From: an uncultured Eubacterium sp. | GTDB taxonomy: Bacteria; Bacillota; Clostridia; Peptostreptococcales; Anaerovoracaceae | Direction: 5' to 3' | Length of the DNA: 11,681 nucleotides | Assembly: GCA_905193765.1 (NCBI GenBank) | Contig: CAJJPZ010000065.1 | Location: 1-11,681, forward strand | In this document: positions 1-5,569 of the stretch, piece after piece | How positions within the stretch are numbered: position 1 is the stretch's first letter | Layout of the letters: each line of letters starts with the position of its first letter | Program-made: the position numbers and the translations under genes | Notes under the pieces: generated by a model | Database searches by the model: none | The model's input: the letters and a program-made list of their open reading frames with translations, nothing else | Told to the model about the DNA's origin: nothing

Positions 1-140
1 TCGAAGTCCGGCCACTGGATCCGCCATATCACCGTACTATAGGAATAGCCTCCCTGCCTCTGAGCAGGGTATCCATACTGACTAAGACGTTCATACAGTT
101 TCTCTCAGAGGAGCCTGATGTCTATCTCAAAGAGCTGTGA
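1..140 (+). CDS. C-terminal end of a probable LysR-type transcriptional regulator (5' partial)
   Basis: An open frame enters from the left edge (first full codon at 3) and ends at TGA 138-140, giving the last 45 residues of a protein. The peptide starts EVRPLDPPYHRTIGIA, continues through SLPLSRVSILTKTFIQFL and ends YLKEL. Its pattern (hydrophobic strand ending in a small residue, a short 'lS' stretch, then an amphipathic helix with FIQFL) resembles the end of the LysR substrate-binding domain, where the last strand is followed by the 'aa..F..fl' helix. The DNA-binding half lies outside the window, so the effector and targets cannot be read. The gene converges on the cysteine-rich gene, with only 8 bp between the two stop codons. 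The family call is a pattern match on a short tail. It could belong to another regulator or enzyme, but the coding frame itself is fairly convincing because other frames are interrupted. Confidence 0.5.
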   Translation, partial: EVRPLDPPYHRTIGIASLPLSRVSILTKTFIQFLSEEPDVYLKEL

Positions 141-148
141 CCGCTGGT

Positions 149-421
149 CTATTTCCGGTTCTTCGCAGCCAGTTCTGCCACTTCATTGAACATGCTGGTG
201 ATATGATCATGGGCGTTCTCACTGTGCGGTATCATACAGCTGCTGCAGTCTTTGATCTTTTCATCAGCTCCGACATATTTGAAATTCCCGCCGCAGCTGT
301 CTCCCAGCGCGTACAGCGGACAGTAGCAGAACATGCAGTTGAATTTGTCCGGGTCTGCCACCTGATGACATGGGAAATACTCACATTCCTTATTGCTGAA
401 AAATCTGTAACTGTTTTTCAT
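149..421 (-). CDS. Small cysteine-rich metal-binding-type protein (PF04071-like), under cobalamin riboswitch control
   Basis: This 90-residue protein contains eight cysteines at residues 13, 18, 29, 32, 34, 43, 59 and 62, plus histidines at 19 and 66. The order is CEYFPCH, then CMFCYCPLY, then CGGNFKY, then CSSCMIPH. I recognise this layout as the 'cysteine-rich small domain' family (PF04071), thought to bind metal. From memory, members often lie near cobalamin genes in Clostridia and methanogens. No signal peptide or membrane segment is visible, so it should be cytosolic. The ATG at 419-421 is preceded by GGAGG at 6-7 nt spacing. The leader carries a cobalamin riboswitch and a terminator ending only 16 nt before the start codon, so expression should drop when cobalamin is abundant. 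It appears to be a single-gene unit. A role in corrinoid or cobalt handling is inferred from the regulation, since the biochemical function of the family is not known to me. Confidence 0.85.
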   Translation of the reverse strand: MKNSYRFFSNKECEYFPCHQVADPDKFNCMFCYCPLYALGDSCGGNFKYVGADEKIKDCSSCMIPHSENAHDHITSMFNEVAELAAKNRK

Positions 422-436
422 TTCTATACCTCCATC

Positions 437-464
437 AAAAAAGACTCCACCATAAAGTGCAGTC
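437..464 (-). terminator. Leader terminator (expression platform) of the cobalamin riboswitch
   Basis: Read on the minus strand, GACTGCAC is followed by a short loop and GTGGAGTC (seven of eight pairs), then six Ts. The hairpin lies between the riboswitch aptamer and the ribosome binding site of the cysteine-rich gene, so it is placed to stop transcription before the coding region. I infer that ligand binding favours this hairpin, as in other Bacillota cobalamin riboswitches that act by termination. I could not identify a clear competing antiterminator by eye. Confidence 0.7.
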
Positions 465-521
465 CGTATTCCTGAACATATCGTCTATGATCATAATCGC
501 CGATACACCATTTTACCCGTG

Positions 522-695
522 GTCCGACATCCTTCTCATGCAGGTCTCCTGACTTATCAGTCCTCATTCCCGGCGACCTTCCCGATCACTCAGTGGCTGC
601 CTCAGGGCACTGTCGGAAATCACTGAATCACAGTGGCGGGTCCGCTCCGGATTCTCACCGGATTCCCTCTTGGCTGCTCTGCTTGCAGAGCGGAC
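522..695 (-). ncRNA. Cobalamin riboswitch (B12 element)
   Basis: On the minus strand the conserved core is present in order: GGGAAtccGGTGaGAAtCCGGagc at about 645-667, CCCGCCACTGTGA at about 628-640, and the B12 box GTCAGGAGACCTGC at 540-553. These match the hallmarks of adenosylcobalamin-sensing leaders. A candidate closing P1 stem pairs GTCCG (691-695) with CGGAC (522-526), and a strong local hairpin GCTCTGC-aa-GCAGAGC sits at about 676-691. The element starts roughly 20 nt after a good promoter and is followed by a terminator hairpin, so it should act by transcription attenuation. The only gene it clearly controls here is the small cysteine-rich protein gene. The outer boundaries are approximate, and the cobalamin form preferred cannot be told by eye. 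Confidence 0.92.
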
Positions 696-720
696 ATGGA
701 AGTGATTCACTTGTCGATTC

Positions 721-749
721 ATGCTACCACATATGTTTTCATTTGTCAA
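721..749 (-). promoter_or_regulatory. Promoter of the cobalamin riboswitch leader
   Basis: The minus strand reads TTGACA (749-744), a 17-nt spacer, then TAGCAT (726-721). The -35 box is a perfect consensus and the -10 matches at four of six positions. Transcription would start near 714, just upstream of the riboswitch aptamer. The -35 box lies only 3 bp past the stop codon of the upstream AEC permease, so the leader can be transcribed independently, although read-through from the permease is also possible because no terminator is visible between them. Confidence 0.75.
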
Positions 750-752
750 ACA

Positions 753-1694
753 TCAGAACACGCCCATACTTTTGAAAAGCAGCAGCCATCCGAACATCGT
801 GAAACAGGAAAACGCTGAAGTGAATATGACTGCATTTCCTGCCAGATTCGCATCACTTTTCATTTCAAGAGCCATTGTAAAGGATGATATGGCGCACGGC
901 GCCGCGAATATGCTTACAAGTGTGACGAAGGCTATCCCTTTTATACCCAGAAGCATCGCGACAGTCAGGACTATCCCCGGAACTATGACCAGTCTCATGA
1001 GCACCGCTGTTATCAGATTCTTCCTGCACTCCCTGACGCCGCCTGTCCTGAAGGAAGCTCCAAGGATTATCAGAGCCATCGGATTCGCTGCTGCCGAGAT
1101 CTCAGACACCGTATCTTCCAGTATCCCCGGAAGCGGTATGCTCAGCAGAGAAAACACCAGGCCTATGACTATGCCGATTATCAGCGGATTCGTGACTATG
1201 CCCATGACTATCTTCCTGGGATTCACCGCAGATCCTTTGTATGTCTCCAGTGTTATGACAGCCAGCACATTGAATATCGGGACGATTATAGCGACCATCA
1301 CCGCAGTGACTCCCACATTGGAATGTCCGTATATATTCGTCGCTATCGGCAGTCCCATTATTACGAAGTTGCTCCTGTATATCGCCTGTATCAGAGCTCC
1401 CCGGCTCCTGCTGCTTTTTTCTGTCTTCACAGCTATAGCCATTCCGGTAAAGTACACTGCGAATACCGCGGCAACTGCGAATATTATCAGCCTTATATCC
1501 ACTATCTCCCTGATGTCAGCATGATATATGTTCGAAAACATCAGCATCGGAAACAGCGTGTGGAACACCATCTTGTTGAACTTGTTCAGTTCATCATCGT
1601 TCACCATTCCCGAAAGCCTCACGAGATATCCCACTATTATCATGATAAACATAGGTGCTACAGCTTTTATACATATCAAAAAATTCTCTGACAC
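753..1694 (-). CDS. AEC-family (auxin efflux carrier type) permease
   Basis: This is an integral membrane transporter of about 313 residues, a typical length for the AEC family (TC 2.A.69), whose bacterial members move small organic anions such as malate or are uncharacterised. The sequence shows about ten hydrophobic helices with family-like features: an N-terminal AVAPMFIMIIVGYLV helix, a conserved N-K-hydrophobic stretch (LNKFNKMVFHTLFPML), a re-entrant region SNFVIMGLPI, and a C-terminal NPMALIILGASF segment followed by APCAISSF. A longer reading from an ATG at 1745 is unlikely because its first codons contain an extended -10 promoter. The GTG at 1694-1692 has AAGAGG about 10 nt upstream and gives a normal N-terminus. 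The gene is transcribed divergently from the YeiH-family gene. The substrate cannot be deduced. The stop codon at 753-755 lies just upstream of the riboswitch promoter. Confidence 0.87.
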   Translation of the reverse strand: MSENFLICIKAVAPMFIMIIVGYLVRLSGMVNDDELNKFNKMVFHTLFPMLMFSNIYHADIREIVDIRLIIFAVAAVFAVYFTGMAIAVKTEKSSRSRGALIQAIYRSNFVIMGLPIATNIYGHSNVGVTAVMVAIIVPIFNVLAVITLETYKGSAVNPRKIVMGIVTNPLIIGIVIGLVFSLLSIPLPGILEDTVSEISAAANPMALIILGASFRTGGVRECRKNLITAVLMRLVIVPGIVLTVAMLLGIKGIAFVTLVSIFAAPCAISSFTMALEMKSDANLAGNAVIFTSAFSCFTMFGWLLLFKSMGVF

Positions 1695-1733
1695 AGATCC
1701 ATGACCTCTTTTCTTTCCTGTTTGACAATAATT

Positions 1734-1742
1734 ATTATACCA
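1734..1742 (-). promoter_or_regulatory. Extended -10 promoter of the AEC permease gene
   Basis: The minus strand contains TGGTATAAT (1742-1734), a perfect TATAAT with the TGn extension that can compensate for a poor -35 box. No good -35 hexamer is seen 17 nt upstream. A start near 1727 would leave a leader of about 33 nt before the GTG start at 1694. This placement is the main reason to reject the upstream ATG at 1745. Confidence 0.6.
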
Positions 1743-1834
1743 CATACAGGAAAGAGACAGTATGCTTTGATCTGAGATACTCTCTCATCAAAAATATCAG
1801 AAGACTCCAAACTTACCGTCTTTTTCCCTCCCTA

Positions 1835-1863
1835 TTAACATTCCGGTCCTGCTGCGTTATATT
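1835..1863 (+). promoter_or_regulatory. Promoter of the YeiH-family gene
   Basis: TTAACA (1835-1840), a 17-nt spacer and TATATT (1858-1863) match the sigma-A consensus at five of six positions in each box. Transcription would start near 1870 and give a leader of about 34 nt containing GAAAGGA before the ATG at 1904. Another TATAAT (1900-1905) overlaps the start codon and is probably incidental. Confidence 0.6.
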
Positions 1864-1903
1864 ATTCTCAGTATGGATTTTACGAAAGGACGGTTCAGAT
1901 ATA

Positions 1904-2962
1904 ATGACATTCATCAGAGAAAAAGGCAGCGGTATGCTGCTCTGCCTTGCCATAGCTGTCCCGGCGTTCCTTCTGGGGAAACTTTTCCCGGTCATAGGCG
2001 GCCCGGTCATCGCTATAATCGCAGGCATGATAATAACGCTGCTGCTGAAAGACAAGACAAGGTTCCAGCAGGGCATAGCATTCACTTCTAAAAAGATACT
2101 ACAGAGCGCTGTGGTGCTGCTGGGTTTCGGACTGGATCTGTCTGTCATAATAACAACGGGCAAACAGTCGCTGCCTGTCATCATAAGCACTATAACGGCG
2201 TCACTTGTGATATCCTTCGTGCTCTGCAAAGTGATGCGCATCCCCGGCAGGATATCCACACTGGTCGGAGTCGGCTCCTCCATATGCGGAGGGTCGGCCA
2301 TCGCTGCCACTGCACCTGTCATAGATGCCGATGATGATGAAGTTGCCCAGGCCATCTCGGTCATATTCTTCTTCAATGTAATCGCTGCACTGATATTCCC
2401 TGCCCTGGGAGCTCTCATCGGATTCGATACGACTTCAGGGGAAACTTTCGGTATATTCGCAGGTACCGCAGTCAACGATACATCCTCTGTGACAGCTGCC
2501 GCTTCCACATGGGACAGCATGTATTCTCTCGGTTCGCAGACACTGGACAAGGCAGTCACCGTCAAACTCACCAGAACGCTGGCTATCATACCTATAACGC
2601 TGATCCTGGCCCTGTGGCAGTCTCATATGCGCAGCAGACAGGCTGATGCAACCGGAATTTCCGGTGAGAAGCAGTCGGGATTCAGTCTTAAAAGATCGTT
2701 CCCGATGTTCATACTGTATTTTATCATCGCATCGGTGATCACCACCATAGCTCTGAACGCCGGCGTATCTGCTGATATTTTCACACCGCTCAAGGAGCTG
2801 AGCAAGTTCATGATAGTCATGGCCATGGCTGCCATAGGCCTGAACAGCAATATAGTGAAACTCATAAAAACAGGCAGCAAACCGCTGTTTCTGGGATTCT
2901 GCTGCTGGACAGGCATAACGCTTGTGAGCCTGCTGGTGCAGCATCTTCTCGGTCTCGTATAG
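1904..2962 (+). CDS. YeiH/UPF0324-family membrane protein (putative sulfate exporter family)
   Basis: This is a 352-residue polytopic membrane protein. It matches the UPF0324/YeiH family (PF03601, 'Cons_hypoth698'), often annotated as a putative sulfate exporter without direct proof for most members. Family-typical segments are visible: GGPVIAIIAGMII near residue 35, LLGFGLDLS near 75, a GVGSSICGGSAIAA signature near residues 121-134, and FAGTAVNDTSSVTAAA near 185-200. About nine to ten hydrophobic helices follow in order. The start at 1904 gives the usual family N-terminus. The open frame extends upstream to 1655, but that extension is non-hydrophobic, overlaps the divergent permease and lies before the likely transcription start. 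A GAAAGGA ribosome binding site lies about 13 nt upstream, a little far. The gene is monocistronic, with a strong terminator directly after the stop. The physiological substrate is unknown. Confidence 0.88.
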   Translation: MTFIREKGSGMLLCLAIAVPAFLLGKLFPVIGGPVIAIIAGMIITLLLKDKTRFQQGIAFTSKKILQSAVVLLGFGLDLSVIITTGKQSLPVIISTITASLVISFVLCKVMRIPGRISTLVGVGSSICGGSAIAATAPVIDADDDEVAQAISVIFFFNVIAALIFPALGALIGFDTTSGETFGIFAGTAVNDTSSVTAAASTWDSMYSLGSQTLDKAVTVKLTRTLAIIPITLILALWQSHMRSRQADATGISGEKQSGFSLKRSFPMFILYFIIASVITTIALNAGVSADIFTPLKELSKFMIVMAMAAIGLNSNIVKLIKTGSKPLFLGFCCWTGITLVSLLVQHLLGLV

Positions 2963-2969
2963 ATACCAC

Positions 2970-3029
2970 AAACTGCCGTCCGGAGCCGGAGCATCAAACG
3001 ATGCTTCTCAGCCGGGCGGCAGTTTTTTT
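2970..3029 (+). terminator. Intrinsic terminator after the YeiH-family gene
   Basis: A long, interrupted GC-rich hairpin is formed by AACTGCC (2971-2977) with GGCAGTT (3018-3024), CCGG with CCGG inside it, and GCATC-aaac-GATGC at the tip, followed by a run of seven Ts. It starts 8 bp past the stop codon. On the opposite strand the hairpin is kept but followed by only three Ts, so it might also act weakly for the converging amidohydrolase operon, which has no better terminator of its own. Confidence 0.88.
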
Positions 3030-3053
3030 GAGTCATACCGATGAGCTGTCTTA

Positions 3054-3794
3054 CTACAGTTTTAGCAGCTTCTTTACATTGTTGTAGAATACATCTTCCA
3101 GCTGGCTGTCTGTGAGTCCGCTGACCACAGGTTTCAGCATCTCCACGGCAGGATGATGGAAAGGCGCATCCAGTCCCCACATTATGCGGTCGCTGCCTAC
3201 CTTCTCATAGGCTTCCTTTATCTTCGTATGCATAGGCATGCCGGAAGTTTCCAGATACAGATTAGGATATTTCTTTGCCATATCTATAGCCGACTGTATG
3301 AACATGCCGTTGCCGTGACCCATGTGTATCATCACCATCTTCACATCGGGATATATATCCGCCAGCTGTGCCACGCTCCATGGCAGTGAGAAAGGAGGAT
3401 GACCTGTATGTATCATGAGAGGTATGTCAAGTTCTCTTGCAGCCTCTGCTATCGGGAAAACACACTCGTCGTTTGCCAGATATCCGTGAGACAGCGGATG
3501 CAGTTTGATTGCCTTGAATCCGTGATTTTCAACTGCATCGTGTATCTGCGATACAGCATCAGGGTCATATGGGTTCACCCATGCAGCTCCCACCAGTCTG
3601 TCAGGATAAGCGTCAACAGCATCGATACTTTCTTTCATAGGGAAAGTGCATATAACGCTTTTTTCCACATTGTATTCGTCCATCTGTTTTATAAGTTCTT
3701 CAGGCGTTATGCCTACGTCAGACCAGCTTCCGAAATATCCGATATGGCTGTGTGCATCTATCTTCCCGAAACTTTTCATTTTTTCTTCTAACAT
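3054..3794 (-). CDS. TIM-barrel metal-dependent amidohydrolase (Amidohydro_2 family)
   Basis: This 246-residue protein has the expected metal-site motifs of the PF04909 group: DAHSHIG at residues 13-19 (HxH at 15 and 17) on strand 1, AIKLHP near 95-100, IHTGH at 128-132, IHMGH at 156-160, and GLDAPF at 207-212 with Asp209 as the likely strand-8 aspartate. Family members hydrolyse or decarboxylate small cyclic or carboxylated compounds, and the substrate here is not readable. It has no signal peptide, so it is cytosolic. Its ATG overlaps the stop of the upstream ECF S-component gene (ATGTTAG), and a GGAG ribosome binding site lies inside that gene's last codons, implying one operon with translational coupling. 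The obvious inference is that it processes a compound imported by the S component. It is rather short for the family (often 260-330 residues) but shows no broken motif. Confidence 0.87.
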   Translation of the reverse strand: MLEEKMKSFGKIDAHSHIGYFGSWSDVGITPEELIKQMDEYNVEKSVICTFPMKESIDAVDAYPDRLVGAAWVNPYDPDAVSQIHDAVENHGFKAIKLHPLSHGYLANDECVFPIAEAARELDIPLMIHTGHPPFSLPWSVAQLADIYPDVKMVMIHMGHGNGMFIQSAIDMAKKYPNLYLETSGMPMHTKIKEAYEKVGSDRIMWGLDAPFHHPAVEMLKPVVSGLTDSQLEDVFYNNVKKLLKL

Positions 3795-4333
3795 TTTTCC
3801 ACTCCTTTGCCATTAGTCGTGTATATGAAATATTTTTTAAGCGATGTTTTCTGTAATGCTTCTGCGATAACGAAAGCGATTATTATTCCTGCCACCATCT
3901 GGAATGCCAGTCCTGATATTGCTGCGATAGCTGCTGCCTTGCCGAACATGAAATACCAGAATATGATGTATCCTATCCCCTGTGTCACTCCACCTGCTAC
4001 TGCTGCCACGATCCAGCATGCACGGCCTTTGAGTCCGAATACATGGTGTTTGATAAGAGCCCCCATAACCAGAGCCATGACCGCCTTGCAGATAAGAGTA
4101 GGCACCGCCCATACAGCATATCCGCTCACGATGTCTGCCAGTGCAGCTCCGACGCCGCCTGCCACTGCTCCACGCTTTCCGCCAAGCATCAATACTGATA
4201 GAAATATCATCGAATCTCCTATATGCGCGTAACCGAAAGGTCCCGGAAATTTTATGATGAATACCCCTATAAATACGATAGCGACAAACAATGCTGTTTC
4301 GCATAGATCCTTGATACGTTCTGTCCTGTTCAT
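3788..4333 (-). CDS. ECF-type transporter S component (substrate-binding membrane subunit)
   Basis: This 181-residue protein has about five to six hydrophobic helices, the usual size for substrate-specific S components of energy-coupling-factor transporters. The segment GYAHIGDSMIFLSVLMLGG (residues 34-52), followed by GxxxGxxxAGGVGAALADIVSGY (to residue 72), fits the PF07155-type S-component pattern, with conserved Asp40 and Asp67. No EcfA ATPase or EcfT gene is nearby, so it probably uses a shared ECF module encoded elsewhere (group II arrangement). The ATG at 4333 is preceded by AGGAGG about 6 nt upstream. The gene overlaps the amidohydrolase gene by 7 bp. Annotation transfer would often say 'riboflavin transporter', but no FMN riboswitch is seen upstream and the linked hydrolase argues for a different, unknown ligand. 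Confidence 0.8.
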   Translation of the reverse strand: MNRTERIKDLCETALFVAIVFIGVFIIKFPGPFGYAHIGDSMIFLSVLMLGGKRGAVAGGVGAALADIVSGYAVWAVPTLICKAVMALVMGALIKHHVFGLKGRACWIVAAVAGGVTQGIGYIIFWYFMFGKAAAIAAISGLAFQMVAGIIIAFVIAEALQKTSLKKYFIYTTNGKGVEKC

Positions 4334-4383
4334 TTTATTCCTCCTGTGATGTTTTTTTCATTGCTATATATGTTATCACTCTG

Positions 4384-4403
4384 GTGTATTTTATAAAATA
4401 TAC
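4384..4403. promoter_or_regulatory. 20-bp near-palindrome in divergent intergenic region, candidate operator
   Basis: The sequence GTGTATTTTATAAAATATAC is symmetric except for one mismatched pair (18 of 20 positions agree with its reverse complement). It lies about 50 bp upstream of the ECF S-component start, within the 239-bp AT-rich gap between that operon and the CobW-like gene. Its size and position suit a dimeric repressor site near the minus-strand promoter. The whole gap is very AT-rich, so a chance palindrome is possible, and no regulator gene lies next to it. Confidence 0.35.
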
Positions 4404-4501
4404 AATAAACTTTATTTTTTAGTATACAGTTTATGCTTTTTACCTATTATTACGGTATGTTTTGGTTAGAATATATACACTCAGTTCCAAAACAGTTCAT
4501 A

Positions 4502-4530
4502 TCGAAATTTTTCTATATGTATTGTATAAT
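4502..4530 (+). promoter_or_regulatory. Probable promoter of the CobW-like GTPase gene
   Basis: TCGAAA (4502-4507; four of six matches to TTGACA), a 17-nt spacer and a perfect TATAAT (4525-4530) precede the gene. Transcription would begin near 4537, leaving a short leader of about 36 nt that contains AGGAGG at 4561-4566 before the ATG at 4573. Confidence 0.55.
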
Positions 4531-4572
4531 GAAACCGTTAAATATCAGAATATTATCATCAGGAGGTTTTTT

Positions 4573-5406
4573 ATGACAACGAAATATATGGTTACGAGCG
4601 GATTCCTCGGTTCAGGCAAAACTACATCCATGATAGCTTTCGCCAACAGTATCAACAGGCGCGGTCTGGGACATGCGGCAATACTGGCCAATGACCTGGG
4701 CGCCAGCAACATCGTTGATGCGGAGTTCACTGCAACGACAGGCATCACCACCCTTCCTATATCAGGCAACTGCATATGCTACCAGCATGAGAATCTTGTA
4801 GACAAGCTCCACCAGCTGGAAGACTCCGGAGCGGACATCATTTTCTCAGATATACCTGGATGCGGTATCGGTGCACTGGATCACGTATATCTGGAACTTG
4901 ACGACAAGGAAAATGGACAGTTTGCCCTCATGCCATTCATGTGCATCGTGGATCCTGAGAGGATCCGTATGATCATGCCTGAGAATGCGGACATCAACCT
5001 GCCTGAGGAAATGAAGTTCCTGCTGGACGCACAGATGGCTGAAGCCGACGTGATCGTCCTGAACAAGATCGATACCATCAGTCCTGAAGAAGTTCAGAAA
5101 AGGATCGACTTCATACACACAGCCTATCCTGATATCCCTGTCATGACTATGTCAGCTCTCACCGGTGAAGGCGTGGACTACGACATCGAATATTCCAGAA
5201 AGCTCGACAGGAAGTACAGCGCACTTTCACTGGTCATCAATGCAAGAGCTGCAGCCGACTCCCAGGACATGAGCGAGATCGTAAGTGATGCTCTGGATGC
5301 TGTCTCCGTGAAGTATGATCTGAAGATAAGGACATTCTTCATGGAAACTTTCGGAATGATGGAAGAAGGTAAAGGCAATACCGGACGTGCATCGAGATAC
5401 GAATAG
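4573..5406 (+). CDS. CobW/COG0523-like P-loop GTPase
   Basis: This 277-residue cytosolic protein has the G3E GTPase order: Walker A GFLGSGKTT (residues 10-18), a switch region NDLGASNIVD (40-49), a cysteine motif GNCICY (65-70) at the place of the GCxCC metal-binding motif, DIPGCG (93-98) as the Walker B region, CIVDPERI, NKID (164-167) for guanine recognition and a SALTGEG loop. COG0523 proteins are GTP-dependent metal chaperones for cobalt, zinc or other metals. Here the usual metal motif is altered (C-x-C rather than C-x-C-C) and the usual ETSG of Walker B reads DIPG. The C-terminal CobW_C domain looks absent or divergent, since the protein ends soon after a short alpha/beta segment. The ATG at 4573 has AGGAGG 6-7 nt upstream. 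A longer frame upstream exists but crosses the promoter. The gene stands alone between its own promoter and terminator. The metal and client are unknown. Confidence 0.82.
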   Translation: MTTKYMVTSGFLGSGKTTSMIAFANSINRRGLGHAAILANDLGASNIVDAEFTATTGITTLPISGNCICYQHENLVDKLHQLEDSGADIIFSDIPGCGIGALDHVYLELDDKENGQFALMPFMCIVDPERIRMIMPENADINLPEEMKFLLDAQMAEADVIVLNKIDTISPEEVQKRIDFIHTAYPDIPVMTMSALTGEGVDYDIEYSRKLDRKYSALSLVINARAAADSQDMSEIVSDALDAVSVKYDLKIRTFFMETFGMMEEGKGNTGRASRYE

Positions 5407-5437
5407 AACGCCGGGATCAAAAAAGAGTAATACAGAC

Positions 5438-5482
5438 CTCCATGCTGATACAGGGCGCAGCCTTTCAGCATGGAGTTTTTTT
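5438..5482 (+). terminator. Intrinsic terminator after the CobW-like gene
   Basis: CTCCATGCTGA (5438-5448) pairs perfectly with TCAGCATGGAG (5465-5475) across a 16-nt loop and is followed by seven Ts. It lies about 30 bp after the stop codon and separates the GTPase gene from the promoter of the next gene. Confidence 0.92.
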
Positions 5483-5526
5483 GTGCATTTACAGGCTCCT
5501 TAAGGTAGCAATCGCGATACCTGCTG

Positions 5527-5535
5527 TGATATAAT
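5527..5535 (+). promoter_or_regulatory. Extended -10 promoter of the secreted lipase-like gene
   Basis: TGATATAAT (5527-5535) is a perfect TATAAT with an upstream TGn. The -35 region is poor, as is common for extended -10 promoters. A start near 5542 gives a leader of about 28 nt with AAGGAG at 5555-5560. Confidence 0.6.
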
Positions 5536-5569
5536 GCTCACAGTATTTATTCAGAAGGAGAATCAGACA

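Noticed and set aside
1..105. Minus-strand open stretch leaving the window (reads like ERLSQYGYPAQRQ)
   Set aside because: It has no start codon with a ribosome binding site after its preceding stop, and the plus-strand frame gives a better LysR-like C-terminus ending at 140.
486..495. Perfect 10-bp palindrome TATGATCATA in the riboswitch leader
   Set aside because: It is short and AT-rich, and lies between aptamer and terminator. It may contribute to leader folding but is not strong enough to call an operator.
564..818. Several short open frames on both strands
   Set aside because: They lie inside the cobalamin riboswitch and its promoter, have no convincing ribosome binding sites and encode low-complexity peptides without family features.
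721..1524. 267-codon open frame on the plus strand
   Set aside because: It is antisense to the AEC permease, whose membrane-protein pattern is clear. Its composition is the mirror of the real gene and no ribosome binding site precedes it.
1655..1903. 83-codon N-terminal extension of the YeiH-family protein
   Set aside because: It overlaps the divergent permease gene and lies upstream of the predicted transcription start, and the family N-terminus begins at 1904.
1813..2589. 258-codon open frame on the minus strand
   Set aside because: It is antisense to the YeiH-family gene and covers the divergent promoter region. Its serine, threonine and methionine-rich content reflects the opposite strand's codon use.
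4346..4378. Inverted repeat GTGAT/ATCAC just upstream of the S-component ribosome binding site
   Set aside because: Only five pairs across a long loop with no supporting motif, too weak to claim as a regulatory hairpin.
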